A stretch of 64,000 nt of DNA from Calliopsis andreniformis (lineage: Eukaryota; Arthropoda; Insecta; Hymenoptera; Andrenidae), in assembly GCF_051401765.1 (NCBI RefSeq), contig NC_135071.1, forward strand, positions 20,252,961 to 20,316,960. The letters are read 5' to 3'. Made by a program: the position numbers and the translations under genes. Shown piece by piece: positions 23,028-35,900 of the stretch (positions are counted from its first letter, which is position 1; the number at the start of each line of letters is the position of its first letter). The notes below the pieces were generated by a model. The model did not search any database, was not told the DNA's origin, and was given only the letters and a program-made list of their open reading frames with translations.

Positions 23028-24189
23028 GAGTAGCGATGGGCATGATCCAAAACGGAACTCTTGCTTCACGTGGGAGAACTCTTGACGCAATTTCATTCCG
23101 ATCTTTCGACTCCTCTTGGGCGGGAGACGATGCACCTTGGGGAGGACAGGGTTTTTTACTTGGGGAAGGTGAGGAAATTCTTTTTCGAAGGAATTTTTGC
23201 TGATAGACCAGTAGGGAATGTATCTTCTTCATTTTTTATTTCTAGCGAGACTTTGTCTTTGTGATACAGTGATAGGGTTGAGAGGATACAAGTCTTCTTG
23301 ATTGGACTGAAATTCTGGACGATGAAACACGAGGGTTTCGCTCCCATCGCTAGTTGTAACTTGCCAGTCGAGACTGACGCGAGGTCGTCGACGATTGTTT
23401 CAGGGTAAGCTGTGCTATTAACGCCTGCCCCACCAAAACGTCTTTTGCCACCTACACTGTGACACGATAAGATCACTTTCAGACGATAATTGGGATCGAT
23501 GGAGCTCATTGATTATTGATTATCTCGGGACAGGTTACGATTTGTAAGAATGGGGATTGACAGAATCGCGGTTTTTCGTTTCATTTCAAATCTGTCTGTA
23601 TGTAGGACATCTCTGTCTATAATGCAACTCGATGAAATATCAACTTTTACGAGATTTCTCGAATGGAATCCACCTCTACTTCTCGGTAATATCAGTCTTT
23701 TGAGAGTGCCCAAATCTCTTTCCTAATATAACCTACTTATAAAGAAACCTACTTCCTATGAAAGAGGAAACTAGTTAAGTCGTTCTTCCGGAAGCTTCAA
23801 TATATTTTTTCATAGGAAGAGAACTTTTTATCCAATTTTTATTTGAAAAAAAAAAAAGAATTCAAATTGCAGAATACTTAATTCGTGAAAAAAACTTGAA
23901 TATTCCATTAAGTCCTATTAGGATCTAAACTCACAAGACTACGCAGTAATTCAATTAAAATTCAAGATAAGCTTTTAAGGAATAAATCTTTGAACTAACC
24001 TCGTTTTTAAAACGAGGCACGAGTGACCTGTAAGCCATAATTAATGCAGAGCTCGCGACGAAGTTTGCTCGCAAGTCGCGCTCGTTCATTTCTTTTTCTC
24101 TTGAATTATGGTCGGTAGATACTAGATAGGTTCGTAAAAGGAGCAAACGCGTGCGTCGTGGCGCCTGCGTCACGACACCCGGCGTACAT

Positions 24190-24229
24190 CCATGGCCAAG
24201 GTCCTCCCCGGTCACGGGCAACCCGTTAT
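24190..24229 (+). repeat. Copy B of a 40-bp dispersed repeat
   Basis: Partner of 22988-23027, 1.2 kb away, direct orientation, no gaps in the alignment. The similarity stops abruptly on both sides. Confidence 0.75.
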
Positions 24230-26756
24230 ACGCCGACGACACTCGTTCGAGGTCGTTCACGATCCTCTTGTTCGCTCATAAGCCTCGAGAAAGCTCGTTC
24301 ACGAGGCAGATTCACCTGTATCTAGCATTATGAAAATGTATTGCATCCGTGGCGGTAAATATTACCTCCCAAGTCTCCGTGGTGTTTCTCATTTCAGTGA
24401 GACATTAGGAAAAGAGCTTTAATACAAGCTCTCTTGTATTCTGGCTTCCAATTAGATTAGGGTTTATTATAGCATCAATAAAAGCGAGTGAACCATGGCT
24501 GTGAGAAATAGAGTCGAGGTCAGGTCACGCTGTTGTGGTATCAGCTTTTCTTTAGTTTATTGTCTGCTAGAAATCTAGTTTACCTCGGGAAATAATAGCT
24601 AGTTAGCAATAGTTAGTCTATGTGTATAGTTTTTCAGCCTTGGAACTAAGAGTACATTTTGCATAAAAACGATTATTTTGAATGGACAGTGACAGAAATT
24701 GAGTTTAAAAAATTCTGAAGCATGTTTGCGAATTCTCGATGCAAATGTTGAAGGACACCTTCAACAGGTAACAATGCCATTATTATCTTTCTGTCGTGCC
24801 GCTACCTCGCTGGATCGTGACCAATTTTTAATTCAATTCTTACTAGTCCCTGGACGAGCGTTTCCATCGAACTACAGTACATATTCGTGTAGGTCAGTTC
24901 TCGATTTGGCTGAAGCCGTAGCCACAGAAGGTTGTGACCTACCTCAAACGAGTTCAGACCATTTCATAGGTAAGAATACAGACCTATAGAATCAGAGTGA
25001 GGTAATTTTTATTTCATACAATAATCCTATTTGCAGTCCACCAACAGTAGGCGACATGAAAGCCTTTTTATATTCCAAAATTTAGTTCATATATCTCGTC
25101 TGTCGTCTCCCAATTTCAAGTATTACCATTCTCTGTAACGTTGCGAAACATGTTTCCCTTCTATAAGGAGGTAAGAGTCAGAAAGAGAATACTCCACGGT
25201 ATCTTTAGATTCCCGTTTATTTCCTTCTCTTCCTGGAACGTGTTGCGATAGAATAGGGGTTGGGGAGCTGATGTTGGGCCATCTAGGGGCAGCAAGTTCA
25301 AGGTCGCCCCGTCCAGGCCACGTCCGGGCATGCTAACCCAAATACGATTACGGTTTGAGGACAGTGGAGAGCCAAGACAACAAACTTGAGATCCAGTCGG
25401 CGTTTGCCAGGCCAATAGTGCAAGGCTCTAGGACCCAATTACCCCTTTCGGGATTATCGTGGCCTGAAAACCTGCGGCTTCCTTGACTTTCCCGAGGCAA
25501 TCCGCGGGGAACCGTTTATACAAGCTTTCGACATGGTCAGCCTGATCGCGACAGCTAATGACGCGAAAACTTTTAATTGCGCGCCAAGCCAAACCTACTT
25601 TTCCACGACGAAGCAGACTCTGGCGAAATTATTGCGCGTCCTGACCTGACCTTCTCGCATCGACGTTGCCTTATTATCGGGTATTTATAGCAGCCGATTT
25701 TCTTGCTCTTCTGTATTCAAACCGTTTCACGAGATCTTCCTGTTTTCCGGTTGCGTTATTTTTTACGGGTGACGCAATGTTTTCAAGCGTGAGCTACTTT
25801 GCGAGGGACTCGCAATCGTTTCACCACGTACGACTCGCAGATTGACGTTTGATACATAAAAAAATTGGAAACACCTAGCCCAGGGTGTAATTAACGTTTG
25901 CATCTATTGTTTTTTTTATCGCCTCGATTCATGCTACATTCTGATTAGACTTTAATTTCTTGGTTAACCGCGATTCATGCAATTACATCATGTCCTCTAA
26001 CAGGACAATAATATGCAGCGATGACTGCTTGATTATTTTGTGCGCCTCGGTGCATTGTAAATACGATTCCAGGCTTTTAGTATTATCGGTAGAAATTTTT
26101 CAAAGAATTTTAATGTGCATTGAGTAATCGATTGACGATCAAAACATACTTGTGTAAGTAAATACCCACGTATGCTCGTGTAGGAGGATAGAGCGCCACG
26201 ATTCACTTGCATCGTCATTGCGCTTAGTCACGAGGATTATCGCTTCGTAATAATGTCACTAGGACGTCTCATTACAAAACAGTCTAATGCTATAGCTAAT
26301 CTTAGAAAAGAAACGAATGAAACGAGCCGCTAGATATTACTCGGTTAATATTCCCTTGAATTCGTGACTCGATTGTGACTCTCTGCAGGTGCATTATCGA
26401 TGTCGTTACCGACACACTGCGATAATGAACGGTTTTTAGGGTCGGCGATGAATCTCGTTCATAGGTTTATCATCAAACGTTTCCTCGTTCAACCAATTCT
26501 CCGTCTATCATCGACGTTTTTCCTAGAAGCTGGAAAATCCATTCGCCCTCTTCTTCTACATTCCGCGTGGGATGTGCATTGAAACGCGGCGACCTTGAAC
26601 TTCAACTGCGTCTACCCCTCACATCTCACCGCCACTCCTTTGCCCCCTTCGCGACTCACCTCTCTATCGTGTGCTTCGCTCTTCCCCCAACTCCACGTCA
26701 CAACTATCTCCTTTTTCATTTTATAAATCATTTTTTCATTTACAGTTTCTGTAAAT

Positions 26757-26885
26757 AATCTTTCATCTCTATTTCTCTTATCTCTCTGTCGCCCCCTCCC
26801 CTTTCTCTTCCCACTCTTCATCCCTCCCTGTCTATCGCGCGGTTCTATCTTCCTCTTCCGCTATTATCTCCTCTCCCGCCTCTGG
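26757..26885. repeat. Polypyrimidine tract
   Basis: About 130 bp are strongly C/T-biased on the + strand, with repeated TCTC, CCCTCCC and TTCCTCTTCC motifs. Such tracts can form unusual DNA structures or bind GAF-like factors on the GAGA side; either role is inference. Confidence 0.6.
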
Positions 26886-26895
26886 CATGATCCAC

Positions 26896-26981
26896 TGACG
26901 TCACGGCTATCGACCCGAAATCCCTCAGCTCAGGCTTTATCCACAAGCGCAGACTGCATGCACGTGGAGTGTTCGCACGTG
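26896..26981. promoter_or_regulatory. CRE plus paired E-boxes, candidate regulatory module
   Basis: A perfect palindromic cAMP-response element TGACGTCA at 26896-26903 is followed by two perfect E-boxes CACGTG at 26961-26966 and 26976-26981, spaced 15 bp start to start. The module abuts the polypyrimidine tract. CACGTG alone is not enriched in this window, so the pairing and the CRE are what count. Known binders are CREB/ATF and bHLH factors; activity here is inferred only. Confidence 0.3.
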
Positions 26982-29900
26982 TACGTTCCTCCCATCGTCC
27001 ATTTATGCGCGGCTCTGCACATGTAGACTACGATTCACCTTGCGAACGAGCGTGCATGTACTGGCTCTGTGTCAGGGCGTAGTGCGTGGGCGGAAACGGT
27101 TCAATTCTGGAAATTGTTTCCATGGAGAGAGAAAAATTCGTTTGAGGTAGAAAAAATTCAAAAATTTGAAAATTTAAATGTTTGAAAATTTAAAAATTCA
27201 AAAAATTTGTAACGATATTGTACACAGTTGGGCCTTAAAAAACAACTTTAAATCTAGAAATCTGGTGCTATTATGATTTCAACGAAAATTAGCAAGCAAC
27301 TGAACGTGTTCGCCAAAGAAAAGTGCGCGCCGATAGCAGGGAATCGTTAACGATCTGCCTCTCGGCAATGAGCCATTGTAATGCACAGTAAGGCAGGTGT
27401 GAGAGTGATGTGCAAAGCGTCCTTGACATCGCCGGCCTTGTCAAGAATTTTTCCGTGTACAATTGTGTTGGAAGCATGTTCTGTGAACTGCGCTTCGCGA
27501 GGAAAGGGAAGAAAACATGGAAGACAAGAAAGGAAGGAAGACGAGATCGGCTACTGAATGGTACAGGCATGTCTTGGCCTTCGGATGGTTGCGGCAATGA
27601 AAATAAGAGTAGAGGAAAGACATCTTAGAGTATTTAACACACTCTAGTTTGGATTTTGAACGAATGTATCAAAATTAATATGACATCTTCTCAATTTTTC
27701 CTGCTGAAGCTTGCTATTTGGTCATTTGTACAGTTCGTACTTTTTCAAAGCATCATAAAGCAATGAGGAAGCAGAGTGTCTAACGTTTATGCCCCCAAGT
27801 TTTCTCTCATAATCGACTACACCTGAAACTAGGAAAACATCGTGTCCTTTTCCTTTGACTGTTGAAAATTTATGACACCTCATGGACCGTTACGCCTTGA
27901 ATACTCCGGAACTTTCGGCCCTGAAATGTCGTAATGGATTCCAGGATGGAGGTCGAAGGGTAACTGGGAATGATTTATCACCTCTTGCCCAGCAGATTTT
28001 GCCCTCTTTTCGGGAGCGAAATAAATGCAGCCAGAAGGAAATAAATTTTTTTGAAAACATCAATAAGGAACCTTGGACCGACCGTTGTCGTGACGGATCT
28101 ATTTTAACCTCGACTTTTTCTTGAACACCTTGGATCGCTCGAAAGGACTTGAAAAAACTAATTTGTCAATTCGTTTCAGATGGATTGACAATTACGGCAG
28201 AATTTAAAGAGAGTACTTACCGAGCATAAGCACCTTCAGTGCAAGCATAATTTACGATATAAATGATCCTCCGAGAAATGGGCGGGAGATTTATAAACCA
28301 GTCGTCATAAAAACCGTTCGACCTTTGATTTTACCTGTAAAGAAAAATCATGACCTCGAGTAACTCTTAAAGGGTCCCGAAGGCCTCTAATGCCTGTTGA
28401 TTGGCTTGGAGCAGATTGCTTTATAACCGGCGCGATCTCTCACTGGAACAATGGCTCGTAAAACGCTCGATGACTCTCGGCTCGTGTCACAGTCGTTTTA
28501 CTGCCGTCACTTTGCAACAATGACGATGATGAACAACGCACGCACGCGTCTCGTTAAGCAGGGGAATCTGCTGTTGTGCTCAGTGAGACGCGAACTCTAA
28601 ACCTCTTCGTGTACCAAATATTGCATCCATATCTGCATAATCTTATTTCTTCCTATCATCGATGTGTCGTAACGGGCTTCCCCAGCTAATATTGCCAAAA
28701 ATATCCCAGGATATATCGCTATATTCCTCCCAAAAAGTAGCTTGACGGCCATCGTGTATCCATAACTTCTCGAGTAGTCAAATTAGGATCATAATCCTTG
28801 GAGGCTATTCCGGTTAGCAGAATAATTTCGATTTCCGTGTTCGCGCGCGCGCGGTATGGTTATTGTTAGAACAACGAAGTTACGTACTCGTTTACTCAAG
28901 TGGCTGATGTGCCAGCTTCGCCATACGAGCACGTGTGTGTGGAAGAGAGGCCAAAGTGCACCTATGCTCGTGATTTCAGGCTAAAAATGGAGTCAAGGAT
29001 ATCGGGACAATAAACAGGGTTAGGGTAATTGGAGCCCAATACTCTTCTTTGTTCCGCCAAGGACTGTCATCAATTCGAAAATTGTTCTTTTAATTCGTTC
29101 CATGACTTCGCGCTGATAACGCGTCGCTGCTGCCTTTTAATTCCCTTTCGTCGATGGCCCCGAGCGCTGTGATTGAAGAGTTCAGTCGATGAAATGGATT
29201 TAATAAAGTTCTCGAGACCTATGTGGTCTGTGAAACGCCTTGATGGTGCAAGGACAGTGCAGATGCGTTCTTTGCTGCTTGTTATAGGGTTTCTCTCCTT
29301 TGGTTACCTTCATTTTCCATCTAGGGCTTTAACTGGGTCATTTTTCAAACGCGAAGTTCTCTAGTGTATCCTTCTTTATTGCTCACTAGAAATGATAGTT
29401 AATAGAATTTATTATTTCCTTGACAAGGAAGTATACTGTAATGGCTACTAGGATTAGCTCTCTGAATCTTCCTTCCGGCTTTCATCTGGCCATGTTTACC
29501 TTCACCTCTAAAGAATTACTTGGCCGTTTAAAGCATCCTTGGTTAAGGCGAGGGTCGGCCAAGGTAATCTCGATGATTCGTCAAGGATCATCTCATCCTA
29601 GAGGGAAAGCGGGACTTTCTAGAGATGTTTACGAAAGTCATAAGGTTCCAAGGGCGTCCTCTTGAAACCGAGTTTTCACCGCATGGGGACGCTCGACAGA
29701 CCATCTGCGGTTTCTTACCTCAGCTTCGGATCAGCGCAAGCTGGGAATTCATTCCAACATCGCGGTCCCTAGGGTTTACTCTTGGCTCGACAAATTTCTC
29801 AAACGCTTTGGAAAAAAATTCTTTACCATAAAAATGGTATCCATAAATAAAGGTAGCAAGACCAGAATTTAATCAAGTCAATCTGAATTATTACAAGCTC

Positions 29901-32900
29901 ATAAAAGTCAGTAGAAAAATATATGGTCTTATGAATATTATATATAAATTCTCGAAAGTCTATGGTCTCTGTCATGCAATTATCATTTTTCGCAGCCTTC
30001 ATCAGTGACTGTACCGTTTAACGTTCGTGTTACAGTAATTGGATGAGGCACAATTCGTCAGGTATATACCGACGGCCATAAATCTTGATGGGCGGCCCGT
30101 GAACGGCCGATTCTTTTCACTTTCGTTGGAGACGAGCGGGAAATGTGTGTCAGGAGGTCATCGGGCCATTGGCCGTGTTCCACTTTCGAGCCCCCTTTCC
30201 CTTTTCGAGAGCGAACCACACCGCGCTCGCTCGTGTGCGTTCGTCTTTTGAGAAGGGAAACCGACCTATAGGGGGGGACACACCTCTTCCTTCCTACTTT
30301 TACACAACTGACATTTTTTTGTCATGTTGAGAATCGTGAGAGCATGAAATTATGCACACCTTTTTTATAAAGTGGTTCACGAATGCTGGAATGTTGCGAG
30401 AGAAACGAGGTAGACAGAATTCTTTTATTGCGAATTTTATTGTATAACATGATATTAATTTCTGCTTTGCAGATCAAATTTTCCACTATTTTCCTAGCGC
30501 TATTTGTTCTGAAACCTGTTTTGAAATAAAGTACTGCATTCAAGAGAAAATTCTACATGATTTTATAACTTAATAGAACTGGAGAAGAGTGATTTTTGGT
30601 TATTATAGATTATAGGCATTTCATGTTTGAAATATTTCACTCTCTCAGTCTGTGACTATAACCTAGTGCACGAAAAACATTCATTTGGTATATGTCGTTT
30701 GTACTAGAAAGGTCTTGAGAACTTAATCTTACTCTGCCCTTCGAGGACAATTGTCTATTGCACATCGCGTTATATAATATTATTTTATGAGTGAATACAT
30801 AATGACAATGTTAAGTGGCGACTGCAGCAGTACCTATATTTTACCATCCAACGTTATCGTTCCTTCGAGACGTCGTAAATATGGTCGCAGGATGGACAGG
30901 GATCATGTAATCAGCTGGCCATTAATATCAGTCCGCCCCCTCCCGATATAGTTTGAGCTCCACCGCCACGCTTGTCCCGGAAACGGCTTTCACTTTCTCC
31001 CCCACTGCTATGCCGCGTGGTAACTTTCACTAACGAGGTCCCTCGCGAAACGGCTCGTGCGCGCACCTACGATATCGCGTGGATCGCCGTGGAAAAAAAG
31101 CGAGAGGAGGAAAGAATCAGGTTTCTAGGTCGGCGGGAAGACAAAGAATCCCCTCCTCCCCCTACATTTGTCCGACGACCTCGTGAACTTGTTTTCGAAT
31201 CTAAATGGAGACCAGTGGAAGGGGCGATTTAATGAAAATTTTACATGTAATCAGTGCACGGTTCATGCATAAGGGTGATTACACACGCCAATTTTCTTTT
31301 TTTTTCATTCTAGTTGTAATTGTGTATTTTTTATGAAATCGTTTTTCAACTAGTTTTTTTATCGAATTCAAAGATTAAATTATGATAATGGTATTAGTAG
31401 AAATACTTTAGGTGCGAGACATAGGATAGTCGACCTTTAACCTCGAAAGGCAGATGGCCTAAAAGCAGAGTGCTATAGAATTCACGCGAGTAGACAGTTC
31501 GGTGGCACATATTTCGGGGTCGCGACCTACTTACCTCTTTAAAGTATGCTGCCACCTCTATTCCATTCTTTTCGAAGGCCAGCAACCGCTGGAATAATAT
31601 CCTCGATATCAACCCGAATAATGCATTTCAATATGCGTGCTACATTCGAGCGTGGCGCCTTCTGTCGCATATATCACGATCATCGACCTCTGCTTCTTTT
31701 CGTTCGCCTCGGGTCTTCGAAATTCTGCTGACTCGAAAAAATTCAATTTCTGGAAATGCAGCTTCACCGACCATTTCCTTTTGACACTTGCTTCGAAGCG
31801 CCTCGCGCAAACATCTCGAGCTCGTATATTTCCAAGAACATGAAGAACCTAGCGACGTGTTTCCCAGGATCCTTCGTGCTCGAGGAACGGTCGTAAAATC
31901 GGATCGACTCGTCGCAACCAGACACTCGCAATTATAGCCAGCAATCGAGGTCCGTGCCAATAATCGTAAATGCATAAACCCGTAAATAGCGGGCACGAGG
32001 AGGCACGCGAGGGCCACGCTTTAGCTAGGCTTCGAAAAATGCCCCCTCGAGTTCTTTCTCCCCAGTTTACGAAGATGCTCGTGTTGATCGATACGACCCT
32101 CACTCTTGTCCTTCTTGAGGACCGTTTTTACGACCGATAGAAATCCCTGCCTCGAGATTTTCTTTGTCGATCCCTATGGGGCAGATGTTCTTCAAGACAG
32201 CGCTTTTAATGAAAGATCACAAAATTTGTCGATCAACCGAGTGGAATCGATTGTACCGATTATTATACACTAGTGAGAGATTTATGAACTTTCCAAAGGT
32301 ACAGTCTCTCGAGATTCCAGCTTCGCAAGAGCCAAGTTCAATTCACTTTCTACGTGGCTACATAAATAGATAGTTTATCGCGCGATCGTCTCCTCCGTGT
32401 ATCACGTGCGGGATTGGCGCACGCCTCCGCTCCACGCTCGCAAGGAGAACGATCTCTCGGCCTTGTTTCCGATCGTCGAAAGTAGAATTTGCGTCGAGAA
32501 CGCTTCCTTCGGGCTCATTGTCTGTTCGCGGACAATGGGGGAATAAGCTGGAACGCGAAGTGGGTGAATAGGTCACAAGCAAGGTAGAAACGGAGCAGTT
32601 ATCTGCTCCGAGCAGCGGAGAGGATAGCTGGGCGACACAGGCTAAATCGAAAGCTGGAGTTACGTGTGGGAAAGCTTATGGAATGATACGCTATTGAAAT
32701 TCGTCACTGATTGCTCGCTTTCCCCTCATGCGTGATACTTAAACGATTGGAAAAGTTGCTGGCGCTGTTTTCGATCAGGGTGTTCTCAAAAGATGTTGCA
32801 TTTCAGAGCATATTTAAAAGTATATGAATTCTAGAAACAATGAATATTGAAAATTGTAGGTGTTTAAGATTTTCATATTTGAAAAACTGAGTCTGTCTTG

Positions 32901-35900
32901 GATAGAAAATCTAGCCTCTGCCTGAATAACTTGGATAAAAATTGGTTAGGAAATAAATTAATCCATTTATTAAGGTCGATAGAATCTTTATTCCCAGCTG
33001 TTCTACAACTCAGAACCCCCACACTTGGCCCAACCAAAATTTGTTCAAGAGGTGCTGCCCTCTAGTCCCTCCCACGAGGCCCAAGTTGATCGAGATCCAC
33101 GAGACCACTCGAGTGGTAGCTGTGCACCGTTGGAGGTTCGTCGATCGGTACTCTCACTTTCTCTGCGATATTCCCGACGACCCGATTTCGTGGCGACACA
33201 GTTTGCTCCACCAAATGAGAAAGTGAACGCAGTCCTCCTACTCTGTTGTCCCCTCGATCCTTTCCTTTTCGCGGCAGAGAAATCCTGCCACGTAGCTGAG
33301 AAAGAAATCCTTTGCGCGACAGCCTTTTGTCTAGGCACTGTGTGGCAAAGGTAATCGGTGAGCTAGGGAATTATTGCTTCGGAGAAAATCTGCTTCGACT
33401 TCCTGATAGCGATGGGAGTGATCTATCTCATGATTCAGTAACAATGTGGTACTTGAATGCTTGTTTAGAAAGTTAGCTTGTTTATTCTGCTATTGATACT
33501 TTCCAATATGAGTACTATACGATATTATTATTATATCATAATAATGTGTACTTATAATTAATGGATCGGAAATTCACTTTCACCCATTAGATAGTAACGC
33601 GATCACTATTATCATGTACTGAATTTTGTGATTATATAACTGTATTTTGCTATTAGTTATAGATGATAATTCATATCATGCCCATCGCTACTTCCTGTGT
33701 AGTAGAATAGACAGAGGTGCCATGGAGAAAGCTTGATCCTGTTTAGCTGAACGCGTCCATTTCGTTGTCTCACTTTTTCTTCTGATATTGTGCCTCTCGT
33801 TTGCCACTTTCTCTTGCTGTTGTGCACTAACCTATTCCCCCAATTATTTGGTGTTTACGAATGGTACCAAGAAAATGAAAACCATCAAAATATGAACAGT
33901 CTTTTCGGCGTTAGTAATAGTGTGGGTCGCGTCCGTATATTTTCAACTGTATGACAAATGCAAAAACAGGATGACGTCAGGAATCGCAAACGCTGCTGCA
34001 TTGTCACGGAGGTCGATGGTTCCTTTTGTCGCACGAGGAAAGCACGAAAGTCGTAGAGGAAGTAGTTTATTAGGGAGCTCGGTTGAACGATATGCATTCG
34101 ATACGCGATGTCACGCCTAATTTACTTTAAAATATACACCTTCTAAACATTACCATACAGGAAGCGTTTGATGTTTATTCTTTTACATACGTATCGTAAT
34201 TAGCCTCTCTCTATGATAATATCTTTCTGAAACAGTAACAAACAATTAGGTGACTTTCTTAGATAACGACGTAACTACTTTCTTTTGTTCAATTATGAAT
34301 GAAGTATGTCTTCCTTCAATGTCAGCTCTATCTTAAAGTGCTTTTTCCTGCGATGGAATAAAAAGAAAGAAAAACAGGGATAATCCATATTTATTTGAAG
34401 CTTGCGCGCGCTTCTGGATTCGTTCGTGGCAACTGCGCACGCCCGTGAGATCATCTGCGTATTAAGCGTCTTTCCTACGCGAGTCAAGGTCTGTGTCCAA
34501 GGTTTACCCAAGCGTTTCCTAGTTGATTACGTTCAATGGAACGCATTATGCATGTGCGTTCGACTGCATGTCAACCGATAGCTGGCTGTCCTCAAACGTT
34601 TCAGTTCGCTCGTTGACGAGGTCAGACACGCATACCTGACCGTGTATCGGTTCTCATGAGCGCCGCTTCTTCCATCTGCTCGAATCAAAGCTTCGCTCTT
34701 CTATTCCATCTTCAATATTCCATTGCTACTTTCATTCCGCTCATTCTTCAAACCTTTTCACTGAAAAAGTCGCTTCAGTTAGACGAACGCAGCGCACTGG
34801 AATGCCCGGATGCGCAGCAACGTAATACGGACGCACAGTGGCGACAAGGTTGCTGAGCGAAATGCGTAGACAAAGGAATCGCAAGCGAGACCTTCGAAGC
34901 ACGTGTGTAACTGCCTTTAACGCTATGGGGAAACATAAATAAAGTCAGGGTTGAGTGACCATGCGCCGCTGGCCCTCCCTCGGCCAGCGAGCGATGGTTA
35001 CTCCTAAATATTCTATCCAAAGTCGACAGTAGAGAAAGGAAGGAGAGCTGCTGTAAAAGGGTCGGAGGTCATCGCTGGAAAATGAAATTCCCGCGACTTT
35101 CTTCGTCAGGGCCACAATTAGACGCATCAGGGTAATTCGAATTAGAGCCCTGACATCCTCTAATGGACGAGTTAGCGGAGTTCGCGGCGAGTTACGCGTC
35201 GGCCGAACTAGGACAAAGACAATTTGCGTTGTCGGAGGACATCTACTCGTTTGTATAGCGCGAAGGTCCTACGAGAGGCTTTTGTTACACACAATGGAGT
35301 GGAAGTCGTTTGGATGAGACGCGAGGGGAGAGGCGATGGGTGATATTTGCTTCAGCCTTTACGCGCAATGATCGACTGTGGTTCCGGCGGTGTTATTAAG
35401 GTGATTGTTGCAGGTAGATATAAAGAGGCGCGGTAAGGACGCCAGTTGAATCTTATTATGGAAGTTGACCCCGACCGCTTCGTTTGCCTTATTAATTATG
35501 ATAAACACCCAGCAATCATTTCCACACGAAAGATTCCTCAATAAGTATCTGAATTCGAAGATTCCTTTTCAACCTTGTTAGAATCTTTACATTTGCAGAT
35601 CCGTTTATCTCTGTTCTGCAATCGTTTCGCTGATAACCGTCTAAAGGTGTTACTGTTTCATAGGAATTCCCAGCGCAAAAATTCTTAGACTCTGTTGTCT
35701 AGTATCTATAAACTAATGTAACGTAAAGGACGAGGTATAGTCCAAGGCCTGATCCCTATACAAATTGTCAGATCAGTTTCCTCCGAAGCTTGACACTCGT
35801 CAACCACTGCCTATTGTCAAGTCGTGCAAACGATAGCGGCCGTCAAATATATTTTTACCGTTGCATTACCTTCGACCATGTACGCGTACACATAAGGACG

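Larger units (their letters stand above)
20262..26756. other. Non-coding stretch with a CpG-rich block and a dispersed repeat pair
   Basis: No protein gene can be supported here. All open frames are short and several overlap on opposite strands in the CpG-rich block at 22,480-23,000. Supportable content is that block, the 40-bp repeat pair at 22988 and 24190, and an A12 run near 23,850. No transposase, reverse transcriptase or terminal repeats were recognised. Confidence 0.5.
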
